A stretch of 6,389 nucleotides of DNA from positions 1-6,389 of the forward strand of contig DXEY01000069.1 of NCBI GenBank assembly GCA_019114745.1. The letters are read 5' to 3'. Of the stretch, positions 1 through 6,275 are shown in pieces (position 1 is the stretch's first letter; each line of letters opens with the position of its first letter). Source of the stretch: Candidatus Mediterraneibacter colneyensis. GTDB lineage: Bacteria > Bacillota > Clostridia > Lachnospirales > Lachnospiraceae. A model generated the notes under the pieces. It saw nothing but the letters and a program-made list of their open reading frames with translations. It was not told where the DNA came from and did not search any database. The position numbers and the translations under genes were made by a program.

Positions 1-28
1 AAAAACCCTGAGCATCGTATGCTCAGGG
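1..28 (-). terminator. Intrinsic terminator of the T-box leader
   Basis: A perfect 10-bp inverted repeat (CCCTGAGCAT / ATGCTCAGGG, positions 6-15 and 19-28) has a 3-nt loop and, read on the minus strand, is followed directly by TTTTT at 5-1. This is a textbook rho-independent terminator. Its upstream arm (24-27) can instead pair with 52-55 next to the T-box motif, which is the antiterminator alternative expected of a T-box riboswitch. The T run reaches the window edge and may be longer. Confidence 0.93.
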
Positions 29-320
29 CGAATCTTTCATCCGTGTTACCACCTGTATTCAGAGAAAACTCTCTGCACTCTGCCGGTACGGGACTGCTTC
101 CGGTTCATTCCGCAGAACCTGTCTCTGTCCGATACCGTCTCCCTGTAACGCGGGAAAACGTTGGAGCCTACTTGTCACGCCGTATGATCCGTTCCGTTCG
201 GTCCACTGCTCGAAGGCTACTTCCATGATATCCTCACGGGAACTTACACCGGCCGTCCCCTCTCTGTGCATCAGAAGATCATGTACTCCTCCTTGTCACT
301 GCATTTCGTGATAAAAATTT
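1..320 (-). promoter_or_regulatory. T-box riboswitch leader, valine specifier (GTA)
   Basis: T-box leaders bind a cognate tRNA; an uncharged tRNA stabilises an antiterminator and lets the downstream gene be transcribed. Several hallmarks can be read on the minus strand. The T-box motif AGGTGGTAACACGG lies at 54-41. Stem I has a loop-E AGTA at 287-284, an upper helix CATGAT/ATCATG (283-278 with 229-224), the opposing GAA at 223-221 and then GTA at 220-218, followed by G and CCTTCGAGC. The register GAA-specifier-purine-CTTCGAGC matches known T-box leaders and gives Val. A stem IIA/B pseudoknot fits AACG/CGTT (162-159 with 150-147) plus CCC/GGG (154-152 with 143-141). Stem III is CAGAGA/TCTCTG (75-70 with 65-60). 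The TGGT bulge would pair with an ACCA tRNA end, which suits tRNA-Val. The controlled gene is off the window to the left, probably valS. The family is near certain; the amino acid is less so. Confidence 0.93.
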
Positions 321-326
321 AAATAC

Positions 327-355
327 ATTATAGTGTGTATTTTTACCTGTGTCAA
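327..355 (-). promoter_or_regulatory. Consensus SigA promoter of the T-box leader
   Basis: On the minus strand, TTGACA (355-350), a 17-nt spacer and TATAAT (332-327) match the housekeeping sigma consensus exactly, in both hexamers and spacing. Transcription should start near 320, just ahead of stem I of the T-box. The promoter lies only about 20 nt beyond the alsT stop codon, so the T-box unit has its own strong start, with attenuation rather than initiation as the likely control point. Confidence 0.92.
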
Positions 356-375
356 TCACATTTTCCTGATCTATT

Positions 376-1779
376 TTAAGATTTCTTCTTCATTACATTC
401 TGTTCATAATCCTTCAGCGACGCCAGCGCTTTTGGCGCCAGCGGGATGAGCGCTATCATATTGAACACGGTCATCAGCCCTACGCCCAGGTCGCCCAGAT
501 CCCAGACAAACTGATATGCCGCCAGTCCTCCGATAAAAAGCATGACCAGCGCCAGCACTTTATAGAGCGTCTGGGAGATCCAGTTGTCCCCGAACAGATA
601 CGCCACATTGGGGCGGGCGTAGAACAGGATGCCAAGGAACGTGGAAAAACTGAACAGCCACAGGATCACAGCGATAAAGATGACGCCGAACTCCCCGAGG
701 TGGTACTGCATCGCCGTCTGGAGCAGATCCATTCCCTCAAGCCCTTTCGTCAGCGTCTCCGGCGTCAGCAGCATGATCATAGCGGAGCAGCTGCAGATCA
801 CCAGCGTATCAATAAAGACTCCCAGCGCCTGCAAAAGTCCTGCTTTCGCGGGATGGCTGATATCAGCCGCGGCAGCCGCGCATGGCGCGGAGCCGGATCC
901 GGCTTCATTGGAGAAAAGCCCCCTCTTTGCCCCATTCATGATCACGGCGCCGATCCCGCCGCCCACGACCTGCCGGAAACCGAACGCCTCGGCAAAGATC
1001 CTCCCAAATACTGCCGGAAGCTGTCCGGCATTTTTCACAATGATAAAGATCGTGATAAAAAAGTAGCACGCTGCCATGATCGGCACGATGATATCAAGCA
1101 CTTTCACCGTCGCATTTTTCCGTAACACGATCACCGCCGCTATGACAACAAGGACAATGGTCGAACAGATCGGCGGAATGTGGAAGGCATTCTCAAACGA
1201 AGAAGAGATCGAGTTGCTGATCACCTGGCTGATCCCGCACCAGCAGATCAGGCCGGATACAGCGAACAGGACAGCCAGCACTGATTTTTTCCTTTTGCTG
1301 TCCTTTTTGATAAACAGCGAATGGATGTAATACGCCGGGCCTCCCCGGAACCCTCCGTAGAGCGGGTCTTTCTGCTTGTAGATCTGGGCGAGCGTTGCCT
1401 CGATAAATGCGGTCGACGATCCCGCAAGAGCGATCACCCACATCCAGAACACAGCGCCTGCGCCGCCCGCCGAGATGGCCGCCACCACGCCTACCAGATT
1501 TCCCATCCCCACACGGCATGCAGTAGAGACGATCAGCGCCTGAACGCCGGAGATCCCTTCCCGTTCTGAGGCGCCGCCCTTTTTATTGTTTTCCATCGTC
1601 ACTTTCAGCATTTCCGGGAAAAGCCGGAACGGCAGGAATCTTGTACGGATCGTAAAATAAATCCCCGCCGGGATCAGGATCAGCACAAGGAGAGAAAGCC
1701 CCAGAGAACTTCCTCCCGGCAGGGGGACCGTGATCAGATCTCCCCACAGTATATTAAAGATCGCGTGAAACAATTCCAT
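376..1779 (-). CDS. AlsT/AgcS-family sodium:amino-acid (alanine-type) symporter
   Basis: This 467-residue polytopic membrane protein belongs to the family that imports alanine, glycine or similar small amino acids with Na+ (or H+). Family motifs are visible: VGMGNLVGVVAAI at about 90-102 (the GxGN substrate/ion region), GAVFWMW at 108-114, GGPAYYI at 146-152, and GLFSNEAGSGSAPCAAAAA at 287-305 followed by SHPAK. About ten or eleven hydrophobic segments span the chain, and the length is normal for the family. The start is ATG 1779, one base after the permease stop codon, with AAAGGAG six bases upstream inside the permease's last codons; this implies translational coupling. It is the last gene before the T-box promoter, and no terminator is evident after its TAA stop. 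The substrate cannot be read from the sequence; alanine or glycine is the family default. Its link to a metal transporter is unexplained. Confidence 0.93.
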   Translation of the reverse strand: MELFHAIFNILWGDLITVPLPGGSSLGLSLLVLILIPAGIYFTIRTRFLPFRLFPEMLKVTMENNKKGGASEREGISGVQALIVSTACRVGMGNLVGVVAAISAGGAGAVFWMWVIALAGSSTAFIEATLAQIYKQKDPLYGGFRGGPAYYIHSLFIKKDSKRKKSVLAVLFAVSGLICWCGISQVISNSISSSFENAFHIPPICSTIVLVVIAAVIVLRKNATVKVLDIIVPIMAACYFFITIFIIVKNAGQLPAVFGRIFAEAFGFRQVVGGGIGAVIMNGAKRGLFSNEAGSGSAPCAAAAADISHPAKAGLLQALGVFIDTLVICSCSAMIMLLTPETLTKGLEGMDLLQTAMQYHLGEFGVIFIAVILWLFSFSTFLGILFYARPNVAYLFGDNWISQTLYKVLALVMLFIGGLAAYQFVWDLGDLGVGLMTVFNMIALIPLAPKALASLKDYEQNVMKKKS

Positions 1780-1780
1780 A

Positions 1781-2605
1781 TCATTCTCCTTTGTTTCTCA
1801 GCAGCCCGATCAGCGAGTAGACCAGAAGCGCGGCGATATTCACCATGACTACGCTGGCTCCTGCAGGAGTCCCCCATACATAGGAGACCGTGATCCCGAT
1901 GACCAGGCATACAACCGAGATCACAGCAGAGTTGACGATCACACTTTTAAACGTCCTGCACACGCGCATGGACGTAAGCGCCGGAAAAATGATCAGGCTT
2001 GAGATCAGGAGCGCGCCCATCATGCGCATACCGACCACGATCGTCACCGCTGTCAGTATAGCGATCAGCGTGTTGTACAGATCTGCCTTTACCCCGGTCG
2101 CCTGGGCGAACGTCTCGTCGAATGTGACGGCAAAGATCTTGTGATAGAAGAAAACAAATAAAACAAGCACGATCACCGCCATTGCCACACTCAGCCTCAC
2201 ATCCTCATCGCTCATGGCCAGGATGCTGCCAAACATATAATTATACACATCAGTGTTCATTCCCGTTGTCATCGAGATCACCATGATCCCCACGGCAAGG
2301 GAGCTGGTAGAGATCAGCGCGATCGCCGCATCCCCTTTGATCCTGCTGTTTCCCCGGATGCGCAGGAGCAGCACTGCCGCCACAATCACTACCGGAACCG
2401 CCACGGCAAGCGGCGCCAGGTTCAGGGACGCTGCGACTGCCAGCGCGCCGAATCCCACATGGGAGAGCCCGTCGCCGATCATAGAATACCGTTTCAGCAC
2501 GAGGCTGACTCCGAGCAGAGCGGAACACAGCGCCACAAGCGATCCCACGACAAAGGCACGCGCCATAAAAGGATACGAGAACATTTCAACGATCATTTCC
2601 ATCAT
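1781..2605 (-). CDS. znuB: Metal (zinc/manganese-type) ABC transporter permease, ZnuB family
   Basis: This is the membrane component of an ABC-3 family metal importer that forms the channel for the ion delivered by the lipoprotein. From ATG 2605 the protein has 274 residues, typical for the family. Hydrophobic segments cover nearly the whole chain (about 8-9 helices). The conserved MIGDGLSHVGFGALAVA block is at 42-58 and MGALLISSLIIFPAL at 206-220, where the ATPase-contact and pore helices of this family lie. The open frame extends upstream to 2731, but that extension is an arginine-rich shadow of the ATPase gene. GGGAGG directly precedes ATG 2605, with a second ATG at 2602 that is equally plausible. 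The start overlaps the last ~20 bases of the ATPase gene, so the two are coupled. Whether the metal is zinc or manganese is inferred from the partner lipoprotein; zinc is favoured. Confidence 0.93.
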   Translation of the reverse strand: MMEMIVEMFSYPFMARAFVVGSLVALCSALLGVSLVLKRYSMIGDGLSHVGFGALAVAASLNLAPLAVAVPVVIVAAVLLLRIRGNSRIKGDAAIALISTSSLAVGIMVISMTTGMNTDVYNYMFGSILAMSDEDVRLSVAMAVIVLVLFVFFYHKIFAVTFDETFAQATGVKADLYNTLIAILTAVTIVVGMRMMGALLISSLIIFPALTSMRVCRTFKSVIVNSAVISVVCLVIGITVSYVWGTPAGASVVMVNIAALLVYSLIGLLRNKGE

Positions 2606-3305
2606 GCGCACCTCCCAGAAATGTCTTTCCAACCCGGCTTTTCCGGTAATCTTCCGTCGTCCCGAAAAAGAGCGCCCTCTCCTGGAGATGGAGGATATGG
2701 GTCGCGTCTTCCACCGCGCTCTCAATATCATGGGACACCATGACCACCGCGATATGGGAATCTCTGTTGATATTCCGGATCAGTCCGTAAAACTCTCCGG
2801 TCACGATCGGATCAAGCCCGGTTACCGGCTCATCAAGCAGGATCAGGCTCCTTGTCGCACAGAGTGCCCTTGCTAAAAGCACCCTCTGCTTCTGGCCGCC
2901 CGAGAGATCCCGGAAACACTGCTTCTCCAGATCCCGGATCCCGAGAAGCTCCATTTTATCGAACGCCTCCTTCTTATCGGAAGCAGTATAGAAGGGGCGG
3001 AACCCCCTGCTGTTCAGTCTTCCGGAGAGCACCACCTCATAGACGCTGGCGGGAAAATCCTTCTGCGCGTCCGTCTGCTGGGGCAGATATCCGATCTCAT
3101 TTTGTTTCAGCCCGTCTCCGTATATGATCTGTCCCTTTTCCACACTTTTGAGCCCAAGCAGGCTCTTGACCAGCGTGCTCTTACCGGAACCATTCTCCCC
3201 GACGATGCACAGATAGTCGCCTTTTTCAATAGAAAAATCCAGATCTTTTACCACGGTCTGTCCTTCATAACCGATGGAGACATTTTCACATTTTATCAGG
3301 GGCAT
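2586..3305 (-). CDS. znuC: Metal (zinc/manganese-type) ABC transporter ATPase, ZnuC family
   Basis: This is the cytoplasmic ATPase that powers the metal importer, working as a dimer under the permease. The 239 residues carry the full ABC motif set: Walker A GENGSGKS (36-43), Q-loop YLPQQ (73-77), signature LSGGQKQR (134-141), Walker B LILLDEP with catalytic Glu159, D-loop GLDP (163-166) and switch His192 in MVSHD. The sequence between the Q-loop and the signature (FPASVYEVVLSGR) is typical of zinc/manganese importers. Start ATG 3305 shares its A with the TGA stop of the lipoprotein gene (TGATG), and AAGGAGG lies ten bases upstream, so translation is coupled. Its 3' end overlaps the permease start. 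No catalytic residue is missing, so it should be functional. Confidence 0.95.
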   Translation of the reverse strand: MPLIKCENVSIGYEGQTVVKDLDFSIEKGDYLCIVGENGSGKSTLVKSLLGLKSVEKGQIIYGDGLKQNEIGYLPQQTDAQKDFPASVYEVVLSGRLNSRGFRPFYTASDKKEAFDKMELLGIRDLEKQCFRDLSGGQKQRVLLARALCATRSLILLDEPVTGLDPIVTGEFYGLIRNINRDSHIAVVMVSHDIESAVEDATHILHLQERALFFGTTEDYRKSRVGKTFLGGAHDGNDR

Positions 3306-4354
3306 CAGTTCAGTACCTCCTTCAGAGTCTCTACATTTTTCTGCATCATACTAAGGTAAGTCTCCCCGTTTTCAAAATCATCTGCCGACAGATTGTGGCA
3401 GCTGTAGAATACTTTCACCTCCGTGCCCGTCGCCTCGGCGACCGCATTGGCAATATCCGCATTGCTCAGCTCCATCTTCAGCACCGCGGGCACCTGTTCT
3501 TCCTTCACTTTCTCTATGAGAAACGCCATCGTAGCCGCACTGGGCTCGGTATCCCCCGCACATCCTGGGAACGCCGCGTAATATTCCAGCCCGTACTCGT
3601 CCGCAAAATACCGGAACGGGAACCTGTCCCCAAAGATCAGAAGACTGCGCTCAGCACTGCCAGCCACATCACGGAACTCCCTGTCCAGCTCCAGGAGCTT
3701 TTCCTGATAGGCGCCGGCATTTTCTTCATAGAGCCCGCTGTTGGAAGGATCTGCTTCCGCAAGGATCTCTGCGATCTGCTCCGTGATCTCTACGGCATTG
3801 ACCGGGGAAGTCCAGACATGCTCATCCACTTCATGGGGCGAGTCTTCCGATTCATCCTCATCCACCCCGTCATCCTCATGGCTGTGCCCGGCGCTTCCTT
3901 TCATTCCTTCCACATGCTCCTCTTCCACGGTATCCACACAGTCTAACAGGCGCAGCGTCAGCATATCGGATTCCGGCATGGAACTGAGGATATCCTCCAC
4001 CCATACGTCATTTTCGCCGCCGGTATAGATAAACACATCACTGTTCTGGATCGCAATGATATCCTGAGGCGCAGGCTCATAAGAGTGTGTCTCCTCCCCC
4101 GGCTTTAAGAGCATCTTCAGGCTGACCTGCTCTCCTGCGATCTCGCGCACAAAATCATACGGCGGAAAGATCGTTGTCACAACGCTGATCTTTCCGTCGT
4201 CAGATGCCTCCTTTGCCGAAACGCCGGAAGCCGTATCTGTCTTTGCGCCTGCGCCCCCGCATCCTGTCGCAAGAAGCACTGTACTGACCGCCGTCAGCAA
4301 TACCGCCGTGCATTTTCTCAGGAAAGGCGCTGTTCTTTTCTTATCTGCGTTCAT
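3305..4354 (-). CDS. znuA: Metal-binding lipoprotein of ABC importer (ZnuA/AdcA-like)
   Basis: This is the substrate-binding protein of the importer, anchored outside the membrane by lipid. From ATG 4354 it has 349 residues. Basic residues (about 5-14) and a hydrophobic stretch lead to a lipobox LATGC with probable lipid-bearing Cys32. Likely metal ligands are His90 (GEETHSYEP) and His179 (DEHVWTSP). A flexible acidic/histidine loop at about 145-178, with HSH at 157-159 and a run of Asp/Glu, is typical of zinc-specific members. The usual third-ligand motif (a His before F-x-Y-F-A-x-x-Y-G-L) instead reads FGDRFPFRYFADEYGL (241-256), and the C-terminal region has YSCHN (317-321). I recall this arrangement from a clostridial subgroup. 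The frame opens at a TTG at 4381, but the ATG at 4354 begins the proper signal peptide. No good ribosome binding site precedes it, and it overlaps folA by 14 bases. Zinc is likely but not proven. Confidence 0.92.
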   Translation of the reverse strand: MNADKKRTAPFLRKCTAVLLTAVSTVLLATGCGGAGAKTDTASGVSAKEASDDGKISVVTTIFPPYDFVREIAGEQVSLKMLLKPGEETHSYEPAPQDIIAIQNSDVFIYTGGENDVWVEDILSSMPESDMLTLRLLDCVDTVEEEHVEGMKGSAGHSHEDDGVDEDESEDSPHEVDEHVWTSPVNAVEITEQIAEILAEADPSNSGLYEENAGAYQEKLLELDREFRDVAGSAERSLLIFGDRFPFRYFADEYGLEYYAAFPGCAGDTEPSAATMAFLIEKVKEEQVPAVLKMELSNADIANAVAEATGTEVKVFYSCHNLSADDFENGETYLSMMQKNVETLKEVLN

Positions 4355-4829
4355 ATTTTGTAAAACGGTATTCCAGATCAAAACAGGTCTGCTCCTCGCT
4401 TTCTTCTGTCATCACCCACTCGTCCATCTCATCTAAATCCGGGAAGAATGTATCCGCCTGAAACGCATGGTCAACCTTCGTCACATAGACCGTATCGCAA
4501 TACGGCAGCATCATCCGGTAGACGCTCTCGCCGCCGATCACATAGATGTCATCCGCGTCGTATTTTTTCAATTCTTCCATCAGTTCATCCTTGCTGTGGA
4601 CGATAACCGCGTCTTTTACCCGATACTCCTTATTGCCGGTCAGGACGACGTTCGTCCGGTTTTTCAGGGGCATCCCGTTGGGAAAGCTTTCCAGCGTCTT
4701 TCTCCCCATAACGACAACCCTGCCTGTCGTCGTCTGCCGGAAAAACCTCATATCAGAGGGAATGCTCACGAGCAGCCGGTTGTTGTTCCCGATCCCCCAG
4801 TTTTTGTCTGCACAAAGTATTGCTTTCAT
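4341..4829 (-). CDS. folA: Dihydrofolate reductase
   Basis: This enzyme reduces dihydrofolate to tetrahydrofolate with NADPH and so regenerates the cofactor spent by thymidylate synthase, encoded just upstream. The 162-residue length is standard. Visible family features are DKNWGIG (8-14), the substrate-protonating acid Asp26 in IPSDMRFF, the cofactor-binding VMGRKTLESFP (40-50), Arg58 in PLKNRTNVVLT (substrate glutamate contact), VIGGESVYRMML (97-108) with the conserved Gly-Gly, and Thr117 in VYVTKVD. The position equivalent to Trp22 of the E. coli enzyme is Val21, in RLLVSIP instead of the usual LPWxLP. The start is ATG 4829, with AAGAAGGA about eight bases upstream. The gap to thyA is 59 nt, and the 3' end overlaps the lipoprotein gene. 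Confidence 0.96.
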   Translation of the reverse strand: MKAILCADKNWGIGNNNRLLVSIPSDMRFFRQTTTGRVVVMGRKTLESFPNGMPLKNRTNVVLTGNKEYRVKDAVIVHSKDELMEELKKYDADDIYVIGGESVYRMMLPYCDTVYVTKVDHAFQADTFFPDLDEMDEWVMTEESEEQTCFDLEYRFTKYERR

Positions 4830-4888
4830 TTCTGTATCCTTCTTTCTGTCAGTCTCGATCTCTCTTTCGCTTCACGGACAGCCGGATC

Positions 4889-5737
4889 TTATACAGCGAC
4901 CGGGATGTCCCTGATCTGCGGATGGGTCTGATAGTTATCCAGCCTCACGTCATCCGGCGTGAAATCATAGAAGTCTTTGACTTCGGGATTGAGCCAGAAC
5001 GCCGGCGCCGGATACGGCTCTCTTCTGATCAGTTCTTCTACCATCGGCACATGCCGGTCATAAATGTGGGCGTCAGCGATCACATGCACCAGCTCGCCCG
5101 CCTTCATGCCGCACACCTGCGCCAGCATATGGATCAGCACGGCATACTGGCACACATTCCAGTTATTCGCCGTCAGCACATCCTGAGAGCGCTGGTTCAG
5201 AATGCCGTTCAGCTTAAGAGTATCGCTGTCCCGCTCTTTGGTCACATTAAACGTCATACTGTACGCGCACGGGTACAGATTCATCTCATGGAGATCCTGA
5301 TGCACATAGAGATTCGTCATAATACGACGGCTGTACGGATTGTTTTTCAGGTCGTAGATCACCCGGTCTGTCTGGTCCATCATACCTTCCTTATACTGGT
5401 GCTTGACGCCCATCTGATAACCGTATGCTTTTCCGATAGAGCCCGTCTCATCCGCCCAGCTGTCCCAGATATGGCTCTTGAGCTCGTTTACATTGTTCGA
5501 CTTTTTCTGCCAGATCCACAGCATCTCGTCCACACAGCTCTTGATCGCCGTGCGGCGCAGTGTCAGCGCCGGAAACTCTTTTGACAGGTCATAGCGGTTG
5601 ACAACGCCGAATTTCTTGATCGTATAGGCTGAAGTCCCGTCCTCCCATACAGGACGCACCTTTTCGCCCTCTGTGCTCGTGCCGTTCTCAATGATATCCC
5701 GGCACATATCGATAAAAACTTTATCTGCGTAACTCAT
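4889..5737 (-). CDS. thyA: Thymidylate synthase (folate-dependent, ThyA type)
   Basis: This enzyme methylates dUMP to dTMP using methylenetetrahydrofolate and releases dihydrofolate, the substrate of the neighbouring DHFR. The 282 residues carry all main catalytic positions: nucleophile Cys157 in LYPCAYS, phosphate-binding Arg137-Arg138 in PYSRRIM, the QRSQD block (182-186), dUMP-binding Asn194 in NNWNV, and His224/Tyr226 in DAHIYDRH. Glu71 and Trp91/Trp94 match the folate-side residues. The C-terminus ends in PVAV, the mobile tail of the family. The common YGxQWR block reads YGYQMG (106-111), a lineage variant. Start ATG 5737 has an excellent AAAGGAGG six bases upstream. It lies 31 nt after the MarR gene and is probably on the same transcript. 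It is not the flavin-dependent ThyX type. Confidence 0.96.
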   Translation of the reverse strand: MSYADKVFIDMCRDIIENGTSTEGEKVRPVWEDGTSAYTIKKFGVVNRYDLSKEFPALTLRRTAIKSCVDEMLWIWQKKSNNVNELKSHIWDSWADETGSIGKAYGYQMGVKHQYKEGMMDQTDRVIYDLKNNPYSRRIMTNLYVHQDLHEMNLYPCAYSMTFNVTKERDSDTLKLNGILNQRSQDVLTANNWNVCQYAVLIHMLAQVCGMKAGELVHVIADAHIYDRHVPMVEELIRREPYPAPAFWLNPEVKDFYDFTPDDVRLDNYQTHPQIRDIPVAV

Positions 5738-5768
5738 GATTTCCTCCTTTTTTGCGGAGCTTCTATGC

Positions 5769-6203
5769 TCACGGATCTGCGATATTGTATAACAGCTTTG
5801 CCAGATTCTTTCTCAGCGCCTCGGTCTCGCGCTTTGTCATCCCCCTGGTAAGCTCCCGGTCAAGTTTCCTGCGGTCGGCGTCCATCCTGCGCTGGATGTC
5901 ATATGCCTTTTCTGTAAGGTAGATATTCTTCTTCCGCCGGTCCCGCGCATTGGGTACACAGAGGATATATCCCTTTTCATCCAGGCGCTTCAGGATCCCC
6001 GTCACTGTCGGGTTTTTCAGATTCAGATTTTTTTCTACATCCCTCTGGCTGACCTCTTCCTTGCTCGTGCGGAACAGATAGTCCAGAACCGCGCACTGGG
6101 ACGAAGTGATCCCGATCTTCCTCAACCGTTCGTTCAGATCTTTTTCATATACATTATTGATCTGCTTGATCATAAATCCGATAGGCTGGCTTCTTTTCTC
6201 CAT
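5769..6203 (-). CDS. MarR-family transcriptional regulator
   Basis: This is a 144-residue winged-helix DNA-binding protein, expected to act as a dimer and usually as a ligand-responsive repressor. The helix-turn-helix is at about 51-78 (VSQRDVEKNLNLKNPTVTGILKRLDEKG) and the wing at about 82-96, with the family's DRRKKNIYLT motif. The N- and C-terminal helices would form the dimer interface. It contains Cys37 and Cys82 but no histidine, so it lacks the histidine zinc ligands of AdcR/ZitR. Start ATG 6203 has only weak ribosome binding candidates (GGAG about 14 bases upstream, GAGAG closer). It is first in the operon, behind the promoter at 6305-6277, so it may regulate itself and the genes after it (thyA, folA, metal importer). 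The ligand is unknown. Confidence 0.93.
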   Translation of the reverse strand: MEKRSQPIGFMIKQINNVYEKDLNERLRKIGITSSQCAVLDYLFRTSKEEVSQRDVEKNLNLKNPTVTGILKRLDEKGYILCVPNARDRRKKNIYLTEKAYDIQRRMDADRRKLDRELTRGMTKRETEALRKNLAKLLYNIADP

Positions 6204-6275
6204 CTGTATCTCTCACACTCCGTTCGCTCTATACCGGTCACGCTATTGATCCTGTTTTCCTCTGTCCAATATCCA

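Noticed and set aside
59..271. 70-residue open frame on the minus strand between alsT and the left edge
   Set aside because: It lies wholly inside the T-box leader; its sequence is explained by the stem I, pseudoknot and stem III bases, it has no recognisable domain, and its frame ends before the T-box motif.
356..378. ATCA/TGAT pairing after the alsT stop as a terminator
   Set aside because: The stem is only four base pairs, and no T run follows on the minus strand.
2606..2731. Upstream extension of the permease frame by 42 residues
   Set aside because: The extension is Arg/Ser-rich, overlaps the ATPase gene, and is not hydrophobic. A strong GGGAGG directly precedes ATG 2605, giving the usual family length.
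2253..2876. 207-residue plus-strand open frame opposite the ABC permease and ATPase
   Set aside because: The composition (rich in Thr, Ile, Ala, Arg) is that of an antisense reading of membrane protein codons, and both minus-strand genes are unambiguous.
4820..5584. 254-residue plus-strand open frame opposite thyA
   Set aside because: It is an antisense shadow of a clearly conserved thymidylate synthase gene, with no domain, no ribosome binding site of note and no promoter.
5738..5768. Possible hairpin CTCC/GGAG hiding the thyA ribosome binding site
   Set aside because: Only four base pairs can form across an eight-base loop of mostly A, too weak to count as a regulatory structure.
5769..6203. 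Calling the MarR protein AdcR or ZitR
   Set aside because: The operon layout suggests it, but the protein has no histidine, and I saw no TTAAC-type AdcR operator near the promoter.
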